Shown piece after piece: positions 47,912 to 58,586 of a DNA stretch of 64,000 bases. Position numbers and translations under genes: made by a program. Positions within the stretch are counted from its first letter, which is position 1. Each line of letters begins with the position of its first letter. The stretch is from Buttiauxella agrestis ATCC 33320 (GTDB taxonomy: Bacteria; Pseudomonadota; Gammaproteobacteria; Enterobacterales; Enterobacteriaceae), in contig NZ_JMPI01000006.1 in assembly GCF_000735355.1 (NCBI RefSeq), positions 1 through 64,000 on the forward strand, given 5' to 3'. The notes beneath the pieces were generated by a model that ran no database searches, was not told the DNA's origin, and worked only from the letters and a program-made list of their open reading frames with translations.

Positions 47912-49867
47912 TTAAGGCATGGTAATTGATTGTTTTTCTTCCAGTAACTTCTCAACAACGCCCGGATCGGCAAGCGTTGAAGTATCACCAAAGTTACTGG
48001 TATCCCCGGCGGCAATTTTGCGCAAAATGCGACGCATAATTTTGCCGGAGCGGGTTTTCGGTAGTGAATCTGTCCAGTGCAAAATATCCGGCGTGGCAAG
48101 CGGGCCAATCTCTTTACGCACCCAATTGCGCACTTCGGTATACAGCTCAGGCGTCGGCTCTTCGCCGTGATTGAGCGTCACGTATGCGTAAATCGCCTGG
48201 CCTTTAATGTTATGCGGAATGCCGACCACAGCCGCTTCGGCGACTTTCGGGTGAGACACCAGTGCCGACTCGATTTCTGCGGTACCCAGACGGTGGCCGG
48301 ACACGTTCAGCACGTCATCCACACGTCCGGTAATCCAGTAGTAACCGTCTTCGTCACGGCGTGCGCCGTCACCGCTGAAATACATATTTTTGAAGGTCGA
48401 GAAATAGGTCTGCTCAAAACGTTCGTGGTCGCCAAACAGCGTGCGCGCCTGGCCCGGCCATGAATCGGTGATCACCAGGTTACCTTCGGTCGCCCCTTGT
48501 TGCGGATTACCTTCGTTATCCACCAGTGCAGGCTGCACGCCGAAGAACGGACGCGTGGCAGAACCAGCTTTCAGCTCGGTCGCGCCTGGAATCGGGGTGA
48601 TCATGAAACCGCCGGTTTCGGTCTGCCACCAGGTGTCCACCACCGGGCATTTCTCGTTACCGATTTTCTTCCAGTACCATTCCCACGCTTCCGGGTTGAT
48701 AGGTTCGCCTACCGAACCCAAAATGCGCAGCGACGAACGGTCGGTGTTTTCAACGGCTTTATCACCTTCGGCCATCAGCGCACGAATCGCGGTTGGTGCG
48801 GTGTAGAGAATATTCACCTTATGCTTATCAACGACTTGTGCCATGCGGTTTGGTGCAGGCCAGTTTGGCACGCCCTCGAACATCAGGGTGATCGCACCAC
48901 ACGCCAGCGGGCCATAGAGCAGATAGCTGTGTCCGGTGACCCAACCCACGTCGGCGGTGCACCAGTACACGTCGCCCGGATGGTAATCAAAGACATATTT
49001 AAAGGTGGTTGCGGCATAAACCAGATACCCGCCGGTGGTGTGCAGCACGCCTTTTGGCTTGCCGGTTGAACCGGAGGTGTAAAGGATAAACAGCGGATCT
49101 TCGGCGTTTACTTCGACTGGCTGGTGGTGAGCACTGGCTTTCTCAACCAGTTCGTTCCACCACAGGTCACGGCCTTCGTGCCATTCGATATTACCGCCGG
49201 TACGTTTAAGCACGACAACGTGTTCGACAGTTTTGACGCCTGGGTTTTTCAGCGCGTCATCGACGTTTTTCTTCAGCGGAATGGAGCGCCCGGCACGAAT
49301 ACCTTCGTCAGCGGTAATCACCAGTTTAGAGCTGGAATCGATGATGCGCCCGGCGACCGCTTCCGGTGAGAAGCCACCGAATATCACGGAATGCACCGCG
49401 CCAATGCGCGCGCAGGCCAGCATCGCAACGGCCGCTTCCGGCACCATCGGCATATAAATCGCCACCACATCGCCTTTCTTGATGCCCAGTTCCACCAGAG
49501 TATTGGCGAAACGGCACACTTCACGATGCAGTTCACGGTAGGTAATAGTTTTACTTTGGGTTGCGTCATCGCCTTCCCAGATGATCGCAGTCTGATCGCC
49601 GCGTTCTTTCAGGTGTCTGTCCAGGCAGTTGGCGGCCAGGTTTAGCGTGCCGTCTTCATACCATTTGATTGAGACGTTTCCCGGTGCGAAAGAGGTATTT
49701 TTCACCTTCTGATAAGGCTTGATCCAATCGAGGATCTTCCCTTGTTCGCCCCAAAATGCGTCTGGGTCATGTACCGAATGTTGGTACATGGATTGGTATT
49801 GCTCCGGATTTATCAGGCAGTTGTCCGCAATATTTGCGGGAATGGCGTGTTTATGTATTTGGCTCAT
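47912..49867 (-). CDS. acs: Acetyl-CoA synthetase Acs (AMP-forming)
   Basis: 651-residue enzyme (652 in E. coli) that makes acetyl-CoA from acetate, ATP and CoA for acetate scavenging. The motifs are intact: [22 protein letters not shown] (P-loop-like), [42 protein letters not shown], and the acetylation-regulated lysine in [18 protein letters not shown]. It is first in the acs-yjcH-actP operon. The promoter lies in the 206-base gap to fdhF; in E. coli CRP and IHF/Fis act there, but nrfA, its usual divergent neighbour, is replaced here by fdhF. Confidence 0.97.
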   Translation of the reverse strand: MSQIHKHAIPANIADNCLINPEQYQSMYQHSVHDPDAFWGEQGKILDWIKPYQKVKNTSFAPGNVSIKWYEDGTLNLAANCLDRHLKERGDQTAIIWEGDDATQSKTITYRELHREVCRFANTLVELGIKKGDVVAIYMPMVPEAAVAMLACARIGAVHSVIFGGFSPEAVAGRIIDSSSKLVITADEGIRAGRSIPLKKNVDDALKNPGVKTVEHVVVLKRTGGNIEWHEGRDLWWNELVEKASAHHQPVEVNAEDPLFILYTSGSTGKPKGVLHTTGGYLVYAATTFKYVFDYHPGDVYWCTADVGWVTGHSYLLYGPLACGAITLMFEGVPNWPAPNRMAQVVDKHKVNILYTAPTAIRALMAEGDKAVENTDRSSLRILGSVGEPINPEAWEWYWKKIGNEKCPVVDTWWQTETGGFMITPIPGATELKAGSATRPFFGVQPALVDNEGNPQQGATEGNLVITDSWPGQARTLFGDHERFEQTYFSTFKNMYFSGDGARRDEDGYYWITGRVDDVLNVSGHRLGTAEIESALVSHPKVAEAAVVGIPHNIKGQAIYAYVTLNHGEEPTPELYTEVRNWVRKEIGPLATPDILHWTDSLPKTRSGKIMRRILRKIAAGDTSNFGDTSTLADPGVVEKLLEEKQSITMP

Positions 49868-50030
49868 GCTTTTTTTCTCCTTTTAGGATGTTAATAATAT
49901 GTCACATAAACGTTAATCGCAGAGTGCCTGGGAAGCTTTGTTTATTATTTGGGCGACAGATCACGCATTAATTAAATGGTTGAAAATTTAATCAATGCAT
50001 CCCGTGCAGAGAGGGGAGAAAAGCAAAAAA

Positions 50031-50053
50031 AAAGCTGCCAGGCAGGCAGCTTT
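50031..50053 (-). terminator. fdhF rho-independent terminator
   Basis: 9-bp stem AAAGCTGCC / GGCAGCTTT with a 5-base loop. On the minus strand it is followed by a run of nine T residues (plus-strand A-run at about 50025-50033). It lies 20 bases after the fdhF stop. Confidence 0.93.
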
Positions 50054-50073
50054 CGAGTGTTTCCTGGGGATTA

Positions 50074-52221
50074 TTAACCCGCCGCGCTTTCGCGCAAACT
50101 GGCTTTTAACTTGCTGTATTCGTCAATCACATACTGTTCGGCAGCTTTCTGATCGGCGATGGGCTCGACGCGCACGGCGCAGTATTTATACTCCGGCGTT
50201 TTGGTAATCGGGCTGAGGTTTTCAGTCACCAGCTCGTTACACGCGCCAATCCACCACTGATACGTCATGTAAACGGCACCTTTATTAGGACGCTCGCTCA
50301 CATTCGCCCGTGTGATAACTCGGCCTTTGCGTGAATTGACCCACACCAGCGCTTCATCTTCGATACCCAAACGCGCGGCATCGTCGGTGTGGATTTGCGC
50401 ATAGCCTGGTTCATCTGCCAGAGCTGCCAATGCCGCACAGTTGCCGGTCATCGAACGGCAAGAGTAATGGCCGACTTCACGCACCGTGGAAAGTACCATC
50501 GGGTACTCTTCGGTGACTTTGTCGATTGGCGGCGCCCAGTCGCAGGTAAAGAACTCGCCAAGGCCGTTTGCACGGTCGAACTTACCGTCGTACAAGAACG
50601 ACGTACCCTGGTCGCTTTCAGCAACATCGCGGCAAGGCCACTGGATATAACCCAGCTCGCCCATTTTCTCGTAAGTGGCACCGTAGAAATCAGGGCACAG
50701 ACCACGCAACTCATCCCAAATTTCCTGGGTGTTGTTGTAGTGCATCGGGTAGCCCATACGAGTGGCGATTTCACTGATAATCTGCCAGTCCGTTTTCAAG
50801 TCCCACTTCGGTTCTACCGCTTTAAAGAAGCGCTGGAAACCACGGTCAGCGGCGGTATAAACGCCTTCATGTTCGCCCCACGAAGTGGACGGCAAAATCA
50901 CATCGGCGGCAGCCGCGGTTTTGGTCATGAAGATGTCTTGTACAATCACCAGCTCGAGTTCTTCAAATGCTTTGCGAACAGCTGAAAGCTCCGCATCGGT
51001 TTGAAGCGGATCTTCGCCCATGATGTACGCCGCATACACTTCGCCATGTGCCACACGGTGCGGCAGTTCGCTAATGCGATAGCCAGTGTGAGCAGGCAGC
51101 GATGGCACGCCCCATGCTTTCGCGAATTTCTCGCGGCTGAAATCATCTTTAACGTACTGATAGCCAGGATAAGTATCCGGCAGTGCGCCCATATCGCAGG
51201 CGCCCTGAACGTTGTTTTGACCACGAACCGGGTTAACACCGACGTTCGGTTTACCCAGGTTGCCAGTCATCAGCGCAAGGCTTGTCAGCGAGCGAACAGT
51301 TTCCACGCCCTGATAGAACTGGGTCACGCCCATGCCCCACAGAATCGTGGCGGTTTTCGCCTTCGCATACATGCGTGCAGCGCTGCGAATTTCCGCCGCA
51401 GTAACGCCAGTAATTTCTTCAACAGATTCAGGCGTGTAGCCAGCAACAATTTTGCGATACTCGTCGAAACCTTCGGTACGTTCGGCCACGAATGACTGGT
51501 CGTACAGGTTTTCTTCGATAATCACATGCCCAATTGCGTTAAGCAGGGCGATGTTAGAACCATTTCTTAACTGCAAATGCATATCAGCGATGCGCGCGGT
51601 TTCAATTTTACGCGGATCGACAACAATGATTTGCGCCCCTTTTTGCTTTGCGCGAATCACGCGGTTAGCAACGATAGGGTGTGAATCTGCCGGGTTATAC
51701 CCGAACACAAACACTAAATCGGTATCCTCAATCTCGACGATTGAGTTGCTCATAGCGCCGTTACCGACCGATTGGTGCAGACCTGCAACCGATGGGCCGT
51801 GTCAGACGCGTGCGCAGCAATCGACGTTATTAGTACCAATAACGGCGCGCGCAAATTTCTGCATTACATAGTTAGTTTCGTTGCCTGTCCCACGGGAAGA
51901 ACCGGTGGTCATGATGGCATCGGAGCCGTGTTTCGCTTTGATTTCACTCAGACGGGTGCTGACGTAGTTCAGCGCTTCATCCCAGGAAACGTTTTCGAGT
52001 TTGCCGCCTTTCTGGCGACGAATCATCGGAGATTTCAGGCGCGGAGTGAGGATTTTAGTATCGTTAATAAAATCCCAGCCGTAGTAACCCTTCAGGCATA
52101 AATCGCCCTGGTTAGTTTTACCCTGAGCCGCTTCCGCCTTGACGACTTTGCCGTTATCGACCACGAGGTTGATTTTGCAACCCGAGGCACAATAGGGGCA
52201 AACCGTGACGACTTTTTTCAT
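50074..52221 (-). CDS. fdhF: Formate dehydrogenase H (selenoprotein) FdhF
   Basis: Selenocysteine-, molybdopterin- and iron-sulfur-containing formate dehydrogenase of the formate hydrogenlyase complex. The two adjacent open frames (52221-51805 and 51801-50074) are one gene: the UGA at plus 51802-51804 is codon 140, in the context NVDCCARV-Sec-HGPSVAGLHQSVGNGAMSN, exactly where E. coli places Sec140. Total length is 715 residues, the E. coli length. The [4Fe-4S] cysteines are in VCPYCASGC. The ATG at 52221 is eight bases after GGAG. A SECIS hairpin follows the UGA, and a sigma-54 promoter precedes the gene. Its neighbours acs and a response regulator differ from E. coli. Confidence 0.97.
51774..51804 (-). 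promoter_or_regulatory. SECIS element and UGA selenocysteine codon of fdhF
   Basis: On the minus strand the UGA is followed by CACGGCCCATCG and then GGTTGCAGGTCTGCACC (plus 51774-51790), the hairpin with the bulged U and GGUCU loop that SelB recognises in E. coli fdhF. Confidence 0.93.
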
Positions 52222-52262
52222 CAGTGTTGCTCCAGTCAATATTACTTACCTTGCAGCTCTCT

Positions 52263-52279
52263 ATGCATTATCTATGCCA
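52263..52279 (-). promoter_or_regulatory. Sigma-54 promoter of fdhF
   Basis: TGGCATAGATAATGCAT on the minus strand has the -24 GG and -12 GC pair with 10 bases between, 42 bases before the start codon. Further upstream (about 52352-52376) is a GTGTCGAC and TGACGATG-rich segment that could be the FhlA upstream activating sequence. Confidence 0.8.
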
Positions 52280-52492
52280 CATAGAAAGAGTGGGAATTAC
52301 AGGCATCTTACGGTGATAAAAGCAGCAAAACCCTGACGAAAAACAGGACATCGTCAAAAGTGACGTGTCGACCACCACGAGGTTTGTGACACTGGTTGAA
52401 AATTCGGCACGGTCTATTGGGATTTATGCGGTACTCCATCAACAATCACCCACACTTATAATTTCCTAATGCATCCATCGCGGAGTACAACC

Positions 52493-53227
52493 ATGAAACC
52501 TGCAATTTTGCTGGTGGATGACGATCTGGCAATCTGTGACGTACTACGAGACGTGCTAAACGAACACGTTTTTGAGGTGCGGGTCTGCCACACAGGAAAT
52601 GATGCGCTGACAGCCATCGCGCAGTTTCCAGAAATTGCGCTGGTGCTGCTGGATATGATTTTGCCGGATATTAATGGACTGCTGGTGCTGCAACAGATTC
52701 AGCGCCAACGGCCAGATTTGCCGGTGGTGATGCTCACTGGGTTGGGTAGCGAATCTGACGTGGTGGTCGGCCTTGAAATGGGCGCGGATGATTACATCGG
52801 CAAACCATTTAACCCGCGAGTGGTAGTGGCGCGAGTGAAAGCGGTGCTGCGGCGTTCCGGCGCATTAGCGATTGAAACCCCGACAACCAAAACCAACGGC
52901 GTACATTTCAACGGCTGGCGACTCGATACCGGGCGTTGCCAGCTATTCAATTGTGCGCATGAACAAGTTGATCTCACCCAGGGCGAATATGGCCTGCTGC
53001 TGGCCCTGGTACAAAACGCCCGCAAAGTGTTATCGCGTGAGAGATTACTGGAACTGACCCACAGCGAAAGCCTGGAAGTGTTCGACAGAACGATAGATGT
53101 GCTGATTATGCGCCTGCGTAAAAAAATAGAACCGAACCCACATCAGCCAGCATTAATCAGAACTATTCGCGGTGTGGGATATGTATTTTCGGCTGATGTT
53201 ATTCAGGCGGAGAATAGTGCGGCTTGA
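52493..53227 (+). CDS. OmpR/TorR-type response regulator, orphan
   Basis: 244 residues. The receiver domain has LLVDDDLAICDVLRDVL (acidic pocket), the phospho-acceptor Asp in ALVLLDMILPDINGLL (about residue 53), the Thr of VVMLTGLGSE and the Lys of DDYIGKPFNP. The winged-helix DNA-binding domain ends RTIDVLIMRLRKKIEPNPHQPALIRTIRGVGYVF. The ATG at 52493 follows GGAG; the frame from 52469 is rejected. A TATAAT lies at 52457-52462. No histidine kinase is encoded near it, and its genes are unknown. It is divergent from fdhF, so control of formate metabolism is an attractive but untested link. Confidence 0.85.
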   Translation: MKPAILLVDDDLAICDVLRDVLNEHVFEVRVCHTGNDALTAIAQFPEIALVLLDMILPDINGLLVLQQIQRQRPDLPVVMLTGLGSESDVVVGLEMGADDYIGKPFNPRVVVARVKAVLRRSGALAIETPTTKTNGVHFNGWRLDTGRCQLFNCAHEQVDLTQGEYGLLLALVQNARKVLSRERLLELTHSESLEVFDRTIDVLIMRLRKKIEPNPHQPALIRTIRGVGYVFSADVIQAENSAA

Positions 53228-53537
53228 ATTATATATAATAAATGGGTGCTTAAGACTACTCCCTTCATTCCTTCACAAGTTGGGCGGGGCGAACCCCGCC
53301 CGGATAGCTTTACTATTCGGAGCAGGCCAGCCTGGCCGCTACCTCCTGTTTATCATTCCTTATTTTCACTTCGCATAAATTACGGCGTGTTAATAAGGTA
53401 ATTGCTATTAATGTTAAGCAAACAATTAATAAACATATGACAACAGTTCTTGTAGGCTTCATGCCTTTTTACTCCTTGCCTTGCGGCGAGTAAGAGGCTA
53501 ACCTCAACTTGTTCAGGGTTGAGGATCAGCCTCGGGT
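53228..53537. other. Region between the response regulator and the mobile island
   Basis: 310 bases with no gene. It holds a hairpin GGGCGGGG / CCCCGCCC with loop CGAA (53282-53301), probably a transcription end of the regulator gene, though no T tract follows. Next is an AT-rich stretch and then AGGCTAACCTCAACTTG up to the left edge of the island. Confidence 0.5.
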
Positions 53538-53561
53538 TGTACTGACCCCAAAAAGTTGGAC
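53538..53561 (+). repeat. IS150-type terminal inverted repeat (distal, right-end type)
   Basis: TGTACTGACCCCAAAAAGTTGGAC pairs with the repeat at 58429-58454 (reverse complement TGTGCACTGCACCCATTT then AGTTGGAC), with a two-base gap. It is oriented inward, as required for the orfB-side end of an element whose transposase reads leftward, but orfB ends 3.4 kb away. The base triplet just outside is GGT. Confidence 0.75.
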
Positions 53562-53582
53562 AGATTAACCGAGGCATCAGAG

Positions 53583-53614
53583 AAAGAGTCCATTTAATAC
53601 ATGGGCTCTTTTTT
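53583..53614 (+). terminator. Terminator just inside the distal inverted repeat
   Basis: 11-bp stem AAAGAGTCCAT / ATGGGCTCTTT (one G-T pair) with a 7-base loop, and TTTTTT at 53609-53614. It points rightward, insulating the cargo from transcription entering from the chromosome. The next 190 bases (to 53804) hold no gene. Confidence 0.7.
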
Positions 53615-53804
53615 GTTCCCTATAAAGCTAAATAATCAATTTCGCAGCCGTATTATCCATTCCACAGCATTCCTACTGCACGTGCATTCTTGTCTAGCCA
53701 TTAACTCGTTCACCATCTTCTCTCATGAAGTATGTCTATTGAACTAACCGCATGCGCACCATTTAATTATTGCTCATAAATTCCGAACATAAGGTCCTTT
53801 CGCA

Positions 53805-54544
<740 letters not shown>

Positions 54545-54555
54545 AAGACACCCCT

Positions 54556-54573
54556 GTATAGCGTTTGCTTTAC
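54556..54573. promoter_or_regulatory. Toxin-antitoxin operator copy 1 (degenerate)
   Basis: GTATAGCGTTTGCTTTAC, a degraded copy of operator 2, 12 bases upstream of the antitoxin start. Confidence 0.6.
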
Positions 54574-54593
54574 AAGAATAGCACAACGACCAC

Positions 54594-54611
54594 GTATAGC
54601 AAATGCTATAC
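54594..54611. promoter_or_regulatory. Toxin-antitoxin operator copy 2
   Basis: GTATAGCAAATGCTATAC has perfect 8-base arms around AA. It is 50 bases upstream of the antitoxin start, and its spacing from copy 1 (38 bases) suits two ribbon-helix-helix dimers binding side by side. Confidence 0.72.
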
Positions 54612-54850
54612 AGAAAGTTATCTTTTTTCAAATTTTTGAATACTGATGTCCGCTGTGTGCCAGGAGCGGACATTGCTAACGCCACGGTCTAAAAGCAGGT
54701 GTGACTAATAGAAAAATAGTTGCAGACCCCGCTGGGCAGCATGCGAAATAGGATCGGGAGATAAAGAAAGTTGTTTTTATAAATCCGTCATTTTCACTTC
54801 TGATGGGCGCAATTAGACGCGCCCATTCTTTAAGCAATCATCATTGATAA
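54612..54850. other. Non-coding stretch between the toxin-antitoxin and esterase genes
   Basis: About 240 bases with no gene. It has an 8-bp hairpin TGTCCGCT / AGCGGACA at 54647-54672 and AT-rich sequence; I see nothing else. Confidence 0.4.
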
Positions 54851-55780
54851 TTACTTAGATGCATCCCGCAGAGCTTGCTTGATAAAGGCAACTGAACTTT
54901 CGAGAGCCTGAACCGCTTCTGGCTGCATCATTGAGAAGAAATGCCAGGCGTGGAACATACCCGGCCAGACTTCCAGATTTACGCGAACGCGGTTATCACC
55001 CAGATGAGTTGCCAGACGCATCGCGTCGCTCAGCATGAGTTCGTTTTCGCCAATCTGAACGAGCACAGGTGGCAGACCCGTTACATCGGCAAACACGGGT
55101 GATGCCATTGGATGGTTAGATAATGCATCTCCCAGAAAGGTGCGTGCCAGAAAATCCAGACCCGCTTTTGTGTTTAGGGGATCGAGACCTTCTCTGTTGT
55201 TCATCGATACGCCAGTATGTTCAAGGTTTGCCCATGGTGAGATAGAGACACCACCGGCTGGAAGCGATAAGCCCTTATTGCGTGCAGCAACCATAACGGT
55301 GACCACCATCGCTCCACCGGCAGACTCGCCCGCCAGCACGATTTTGCTGGCGTCAAAGCCCTGTTCAATTAACCACTCATACGCACGAACGGTATCGTTA
55401 ACGGGCGTTGGGAAAGGATACTCCGGCGCCAGACGGTAATCCGGCATATAAACCCGTGCGCCCAGCATGCTGGCGTAGTTGCCGCCAATACCGTGATAGC
55501 CAGCTGATTCGCCGACAATATAAGCTCCGCCGTGGATGTACATAACGATGGCATCGGTTTCAAGGTTGTCGGGAGTCACCAGTGTTCCCGGCACGCCCCC
55601 CATGTCGACCTCAGTAAAGCTCACACCGGCAGGTGCAGGGTTTTTAGCCAGCATACGGGTATAGGCGTCACGCACCTCACTCATAGGCGTTACGGTATCC
55701 TCACCCGTAAGGATTGGACCCAGACCGGCCAGACTTTCTGACCATTCTTTTACGGCTTGTTTGGTTTGTTGATTCAACAT
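54851..55780 (-). CDS. HSL family alpha/beta hydrolase (esterase/lipase, Aes-like)
   Basis: 309 residues from ATG 55780, which follows CAGGGATAACA; the longer frame from 55927 overlaps the divergent gene and is rejected. Family motifs are the oxyanion-hole HGGAY (residues 83-87), the nucleophile elbow GESAGG (Ser153), and the late His in FHAWHFF; the acidic member should be in the ENELMLSDAM region. Substrates are short-chain esters of unknown nature. It is divergent from a LysR regulator gene (121-base gap), which probably controls it. No signal peptide. Confidence 0.88.
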   Translation of the reverse strand: MLNQQTKQAVKEWSESLAGLGPILTGEDTVTPMSEVRDAYTRMLAKNPAPAGVSFTEVDMGGVPGTLVTPDNLETDAIVMYIHGGAYIVGESAGYHGIGGNYASMLGARVYMPDYRLAPEYPFPTPVNDTVRAYEWLIEQGFDASKIVLAGESAGGAMVVTVMVAARNKGLSLPAGGVSISPWANLEHTGVSMNNREGLDPLNTKAGLDFLARTFLGDALSNHPMASPVFADVTGLPPVLVQIGENELMLSDAMRLATHLGDNRVRVNLEVWPGMFHAWHFFSMMQPEAVQALESSVAFIKQALRDASK

Positions 55781-55901
55781 TGTTATCCCTGTTTGTATTT
55801 GCGTTAAAAGAGAACAGGAATCTATAATAGATAAACATTTGGGGAATGTGTTTCCCATATTAGGGTACGTTAACGCCCGTATTGGATGAGATAAATAAAG
55901 C

Positions 55902-56810
55902 ATGGAGATCAACAGTATTGGTGACATCGCAGCGTTCGTCGCTGCTGTAAAAGCCGGGAGTTACACCCACGCAGCGGGATCTCTTGGGCTCACACGTTCT
56001 GCCATTGGCAAAAGCATTGTCAGGCTCGAAACGCGTATGGGGGTTCGTCTTCTTAACCGCACCACCCGGAGTCTGAGTCTTACCGATGAAGGGAGGGTCA
56101 TGTTTGATCGTTGCCGTCAGATACTAGAAGACCTTGAGGAAGTGGATGCCACCATGGCCATGCGCAGAGTTAAGCCAACCGGGACTCTCCGGCTGAGTGC
56201 GCCGCTATCTTTTGGGCAGCGACATATTCTCCCCATTCTGGATGTTTATCTAAAAAAGTGGCCAGAACTTCGTGCGGAGGTGTCCTTTAACGACAGGTTT
56301 GTAGACCTTATTGAAGAAGGCTTTGATATTGCAATTCGTATAGGTGAACCGCGAGATGATTCGCGAATTCTTACCCGAACAATAGCATCGCAGCAAATTG
56401 TCACATGCGCATCACCCGAGTATTTATCCTCCCGAGGCATTCCAAAGACACCTGCAGATTTAACCGAACATGACACAATCTTTCTTCTTAGTGCAGAGAA
56501 AAGACGTAGCTGGCGGTTCGCCACCCCGGAAGGGACATTTGTGCATGAAGGACCAGGGCGACTGAACCTCGACAGTTCTGAAGCCATGCGTGCATCGGCT
56601 ATTTCTGGGTTCGGAATCGTCCACTTACCCACCTATTTGCTAGGCGAGGATTTGCGTAGTGGAAGATTGATGCCTGTTCTTGAGGAATATCCTTTTCCTC
56701 CGGAACCTATTCGAGTGATTTATCCCAGTAAACGACACTTATCACCTCGAATCCGCTCTTTTATTGACCTGCTTATTGAAAGCTGGGAGCAAGGATCACC
56801 TTGGGAATAA
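55902..56810 (+). CDS. LysR family transcriptional regulator of the esterase gene
   Basis: 302 residues. The winged helix is INSIGDIAAFVAAVKAGSYTHAAGSLGLTRSAIGKSIVRLETRMGVRLLNRTTRSLSLTDEG. The effector domain begins TGTLRLSAPLSFGQRHILPILDVYLKKWPELRAEV, the CrgA-like LysR subtype often divergent from the gene it controls. It is divergent from the HSL esterase, the usual regulator-target layout. The start at 55902 is preceded by a weak AGATAAATAAAGC. It is inside the IS150-like unit. Confidence 0.88.
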   Translation: MEINSIGDIAAFVAAVKAGSYTHAAGSLGLTRSAIGKSIVRLETRMGVRLLNRTTRSLSLTDEGRVMFDRCRQILEDLEEVDATMAMRRVKPTGTLRLSAPLSFGQRHILPILDVYLKKWPELRAEVSFNDRFVDLIEEGFDIAIRIGEPRDDSRILTRTIASQQIVTCASPEYLSSRGIPKTPADLTEHDTIFLLSAEKRRSWRFATPEGTFVHEGPGRLNLDSSEAMRASAISGFGIVHLPTYLLGEDLRSGRLMPVLEEYPFPPEPIRVIYPSKRHLSPRIRSFIDLLIESWEQGSPWE

Positions 56811-56995
56811 GGAATTTCCATCCATACATATCCCAAACGCTGCTGTTCAAGATATTTCTTAAGGCCTAACGTCTACTCATCGCTCATAGCGGAAATGAGC
56901 GTCCTCGTGTCCTATGGCGCTTCGGCAACGGCATCTGGATGGTGTTTTAAACTCATTAGCCAGAAACATAAGAATCCAGAGCATGCAACTGGCTC
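56811..56995. other. Junction between the cargo and the IS150-like orfB
   Basis: 185 bases without gene or terminal repeat. In an intact IS150 the right inverted repeat would directly follow orfB here, but it is missing. A palindrome GCTCAT / ATGAGC is at about 56882-56900. Confidence 0.5.
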
Positions 56996-57904
56996 TTATC
57001 TAAACGTTTTCCAGACAACCTCCTTGATAAAGTCATTGGTATAAATTCGTAGTGGATAGGTCTGTAGGCGATACTCAAGCGGGCTGAGGCCGTTGAATTT
57101 AAGGCTAATACGGCGGGTGTTGTAGTAACGAATGTAATCCTCGAGGGCAACCTTCAGTTCGTCAACATCATTGAATTTACGGGTGTAAAAGCATTCCGAT
57201 TTTAACGTTCCGAAAAAGCATTCTGCACAGGCATTATCCAGACACTTTCCTTTTCTGGACATACTTTGCAAAACCCCGAACTCGCGCAACTGATACTGAT
57301 ACCACCTGTGCCGGTATTGCCAGCCCTGATCAGAATGAAGAACAGGATTGCTGTCAGCGTCCATTCTGGCAAATGCCTTAAGGAGCATTTCATCGATCAT
57401 CGGCATGGTTGGTCGTTCGGAAATACTGTAGGAAATCACTTCGTTATTGAAGAGATCCAGGATGGGAGAGAGATAGAGTTTCCGGCCGTTTACAGCAAAC
57501 TCAGTGACATCAGTGACCCACTTTTCGTTAGGTCGGCTGGCCTTAAAGTTTCGTTGAAGGAGATTGTCGACTGTTTCACCGCGTTGTCCGCGCCATGAAC
57601 TGTAACGCTTAACTCTGATCGCTGCCTTAAGCGTCATAACATTCATAAGTCGTTGAATAACTTTATGATTGATTACACAAACTTCTCTTTTTAAAGCCAT
57701 CGTTATTCTGCGATAGCCATAACGACCGTAATTGTCGTCGTAGATTTCCCTGATTCTGCATTTTAGCTCAGCATATTTTTCCGGTAACTTAAGTGCTTTC
57801 AGGTGATAGTAAAAAGTACTTCGAGGAATGCTGGCGATTTCAAGAAGTTCATCAAATGGATAGTGCTGCCTCAGTTCATCAATAACTTTGACTTTCTCCC
57901 TCAC
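56996..57904 (-). CDS. IS150-like transposase OrfB (DDE integrase), extended C-terminus
   Basis: 302 residues from GTG 57904. The rve integrase domain has the DDE residues in TDVTEFAVNG, HSDQGWQYRHRWYQ and AECFFGTLKSE. Near its end it aligns with E. coli IS150 InsK (EYRNQTYMPRV there, EYRLQTYPLRI here), but InsK stops there at 283 residues whereas this frame runs 19 residues further (to KTFR). The original stop codon and the adjacent right inverted repeat are therefore gone. The slippery sequence AAAAAAG at plus 57922-57928 allows orfA-orfB fusion by -1 frameshift, as in the IS3 family. Confidence 0.88.
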   Translation of the reverse strand: MREKVKVIDELRQHYPFDELLEIASIPRSTFYYHLKALKLPEKYAELKCRIREIYDDNYGRYGYRRITMALKREVCVINHKVIQRLMNVMTLKAAIRVKRYSSWRGQRGETVDNLLQRNFKASRPNEKWVTDVTEFAVNGRKLYLSPILDLFNNEVISYSISERPTMPMIDEMLLKAFARMDADSNPVLHSDQGWQYRHRWYQYQLREFGVLQSMSRKGKCLDNACAECFFGTLKSECFYTRKFNDVDELKVALEDYIRYYNTRRISLKFNGLSPLEYRLQTYPLRIYTNDFIKEVVWKTFR

Positions 57905-58409
57905 CGAACCAAGGCTTTCAGCTTTTTTAGATACAAAACCTTTAATTCCAGATACTTGACTCTCCTTTCAAGTTCCTTGATACGCTGAACTTTTGAACGT
58001 TCAATTGCAGCCTCAACCGCTTCAGGGGTTTCTATCATATGAAGTGCCCTTCTTTTCCCAACGCGAAGAGATCGGAGGCCGTCATATCCATTTTTATCGA
58101 AACTTTCAACCATTTAGCTATAACCCCAGGGCCTGCGATCTTATATTTAATAGCGACCTGATTATAGGACATCTTCCCTTCCAGCACGTCCTTTATAGCG
58201 GCCACCCGGATCTCAGGGTCTACTGAAACGCCTTTATATTTGGGTCTTAGCCCCTCTTCGCCATAGGCATCATAGGCAGCCACCCACATCTTCACCTGTG
58301 TTCTAGGGATGTTAAAACGTGCAGATGTTAAACGGTAACCTTCATCAGTAGTGGAATAGTGCATAACCACTGCCAGGCGCATTTCGAAAGGATATTTACG
58401 TTTTGACAT
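57901..58409 (-). pseudogene. IS150-like OrfA, broken by a one-base deletion
   Basis: The helix-turn-helix protein of the element, MSKRKYPFEMRLAVVMHYSTT like InsJ. The frame breaks after VIAKWLKV and continues one frame away as FDKNGYDGLRSLRVGKRR, ending ELKVLYLKKLKALVR. Comparison with InsJ (VARWLKVYEERGEAGL) shows that one T has been lost from a run on the minus strand (GTTTC instead of GTTTTC, plus 58099-58103). The full gene spans 509 bases, one short of 510. Transposition from this copy is therefore doubtful. Confidence 0.85.
57922..57928 (-). other. Programmed -1 frameshift site of the IS150-like element
   Basis: AAAAAAG on the minus strand (plus CTTTTTT), 20 bases before the orfA stop and just before the orfB start, the slippery heptamer used by IS3-family elements to make the OrfAB transposase. 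Confidence 0.75.
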
Positions 58410-58428
58410 GGGGCTCTCCAGTAAGAGA

Positions 58429-58454
58429 GTCCAACTAAATGGGTGCAGTGCACA
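58429..58454 (-). repeat. IS150-type terminal inverted repeat (left-end type, beside orfA)
   Basis: Reverse complement reads TGTGCACTGCACCCATTT then AGTTGGAC. It is 20 bases upstream of the orfA start, as expected, and is flanked outside by GGT (58455-58457). Confidence 0.8.
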
Positions 58455-58586
58455 GGTTAACGTAAAGTTGCCCGGGGCTTTCTTATTCTTAACGTTCAAG
58501 AATATCCCTCACTTATGCTCAGGACTGAAAGCCCTAAGCACCCGCCGCATAGTTTACTCAGTTTTTATTTATTTAATATGAAATCC

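Noticed and set aside
51802-51804. Stop codon splitting fdhF into two open frames, as if a nonsense mutation
   Set aside because: The UGA is codon 140 in the selenocysteine context and is followed by a SECIS hairpin, so it is read as selenocysteine.
54545-54685. N-terminal extension of the DUF1778 antitoxin
   Set aside because: It would be translated from the operator region and has no ribosome binding site or family match.
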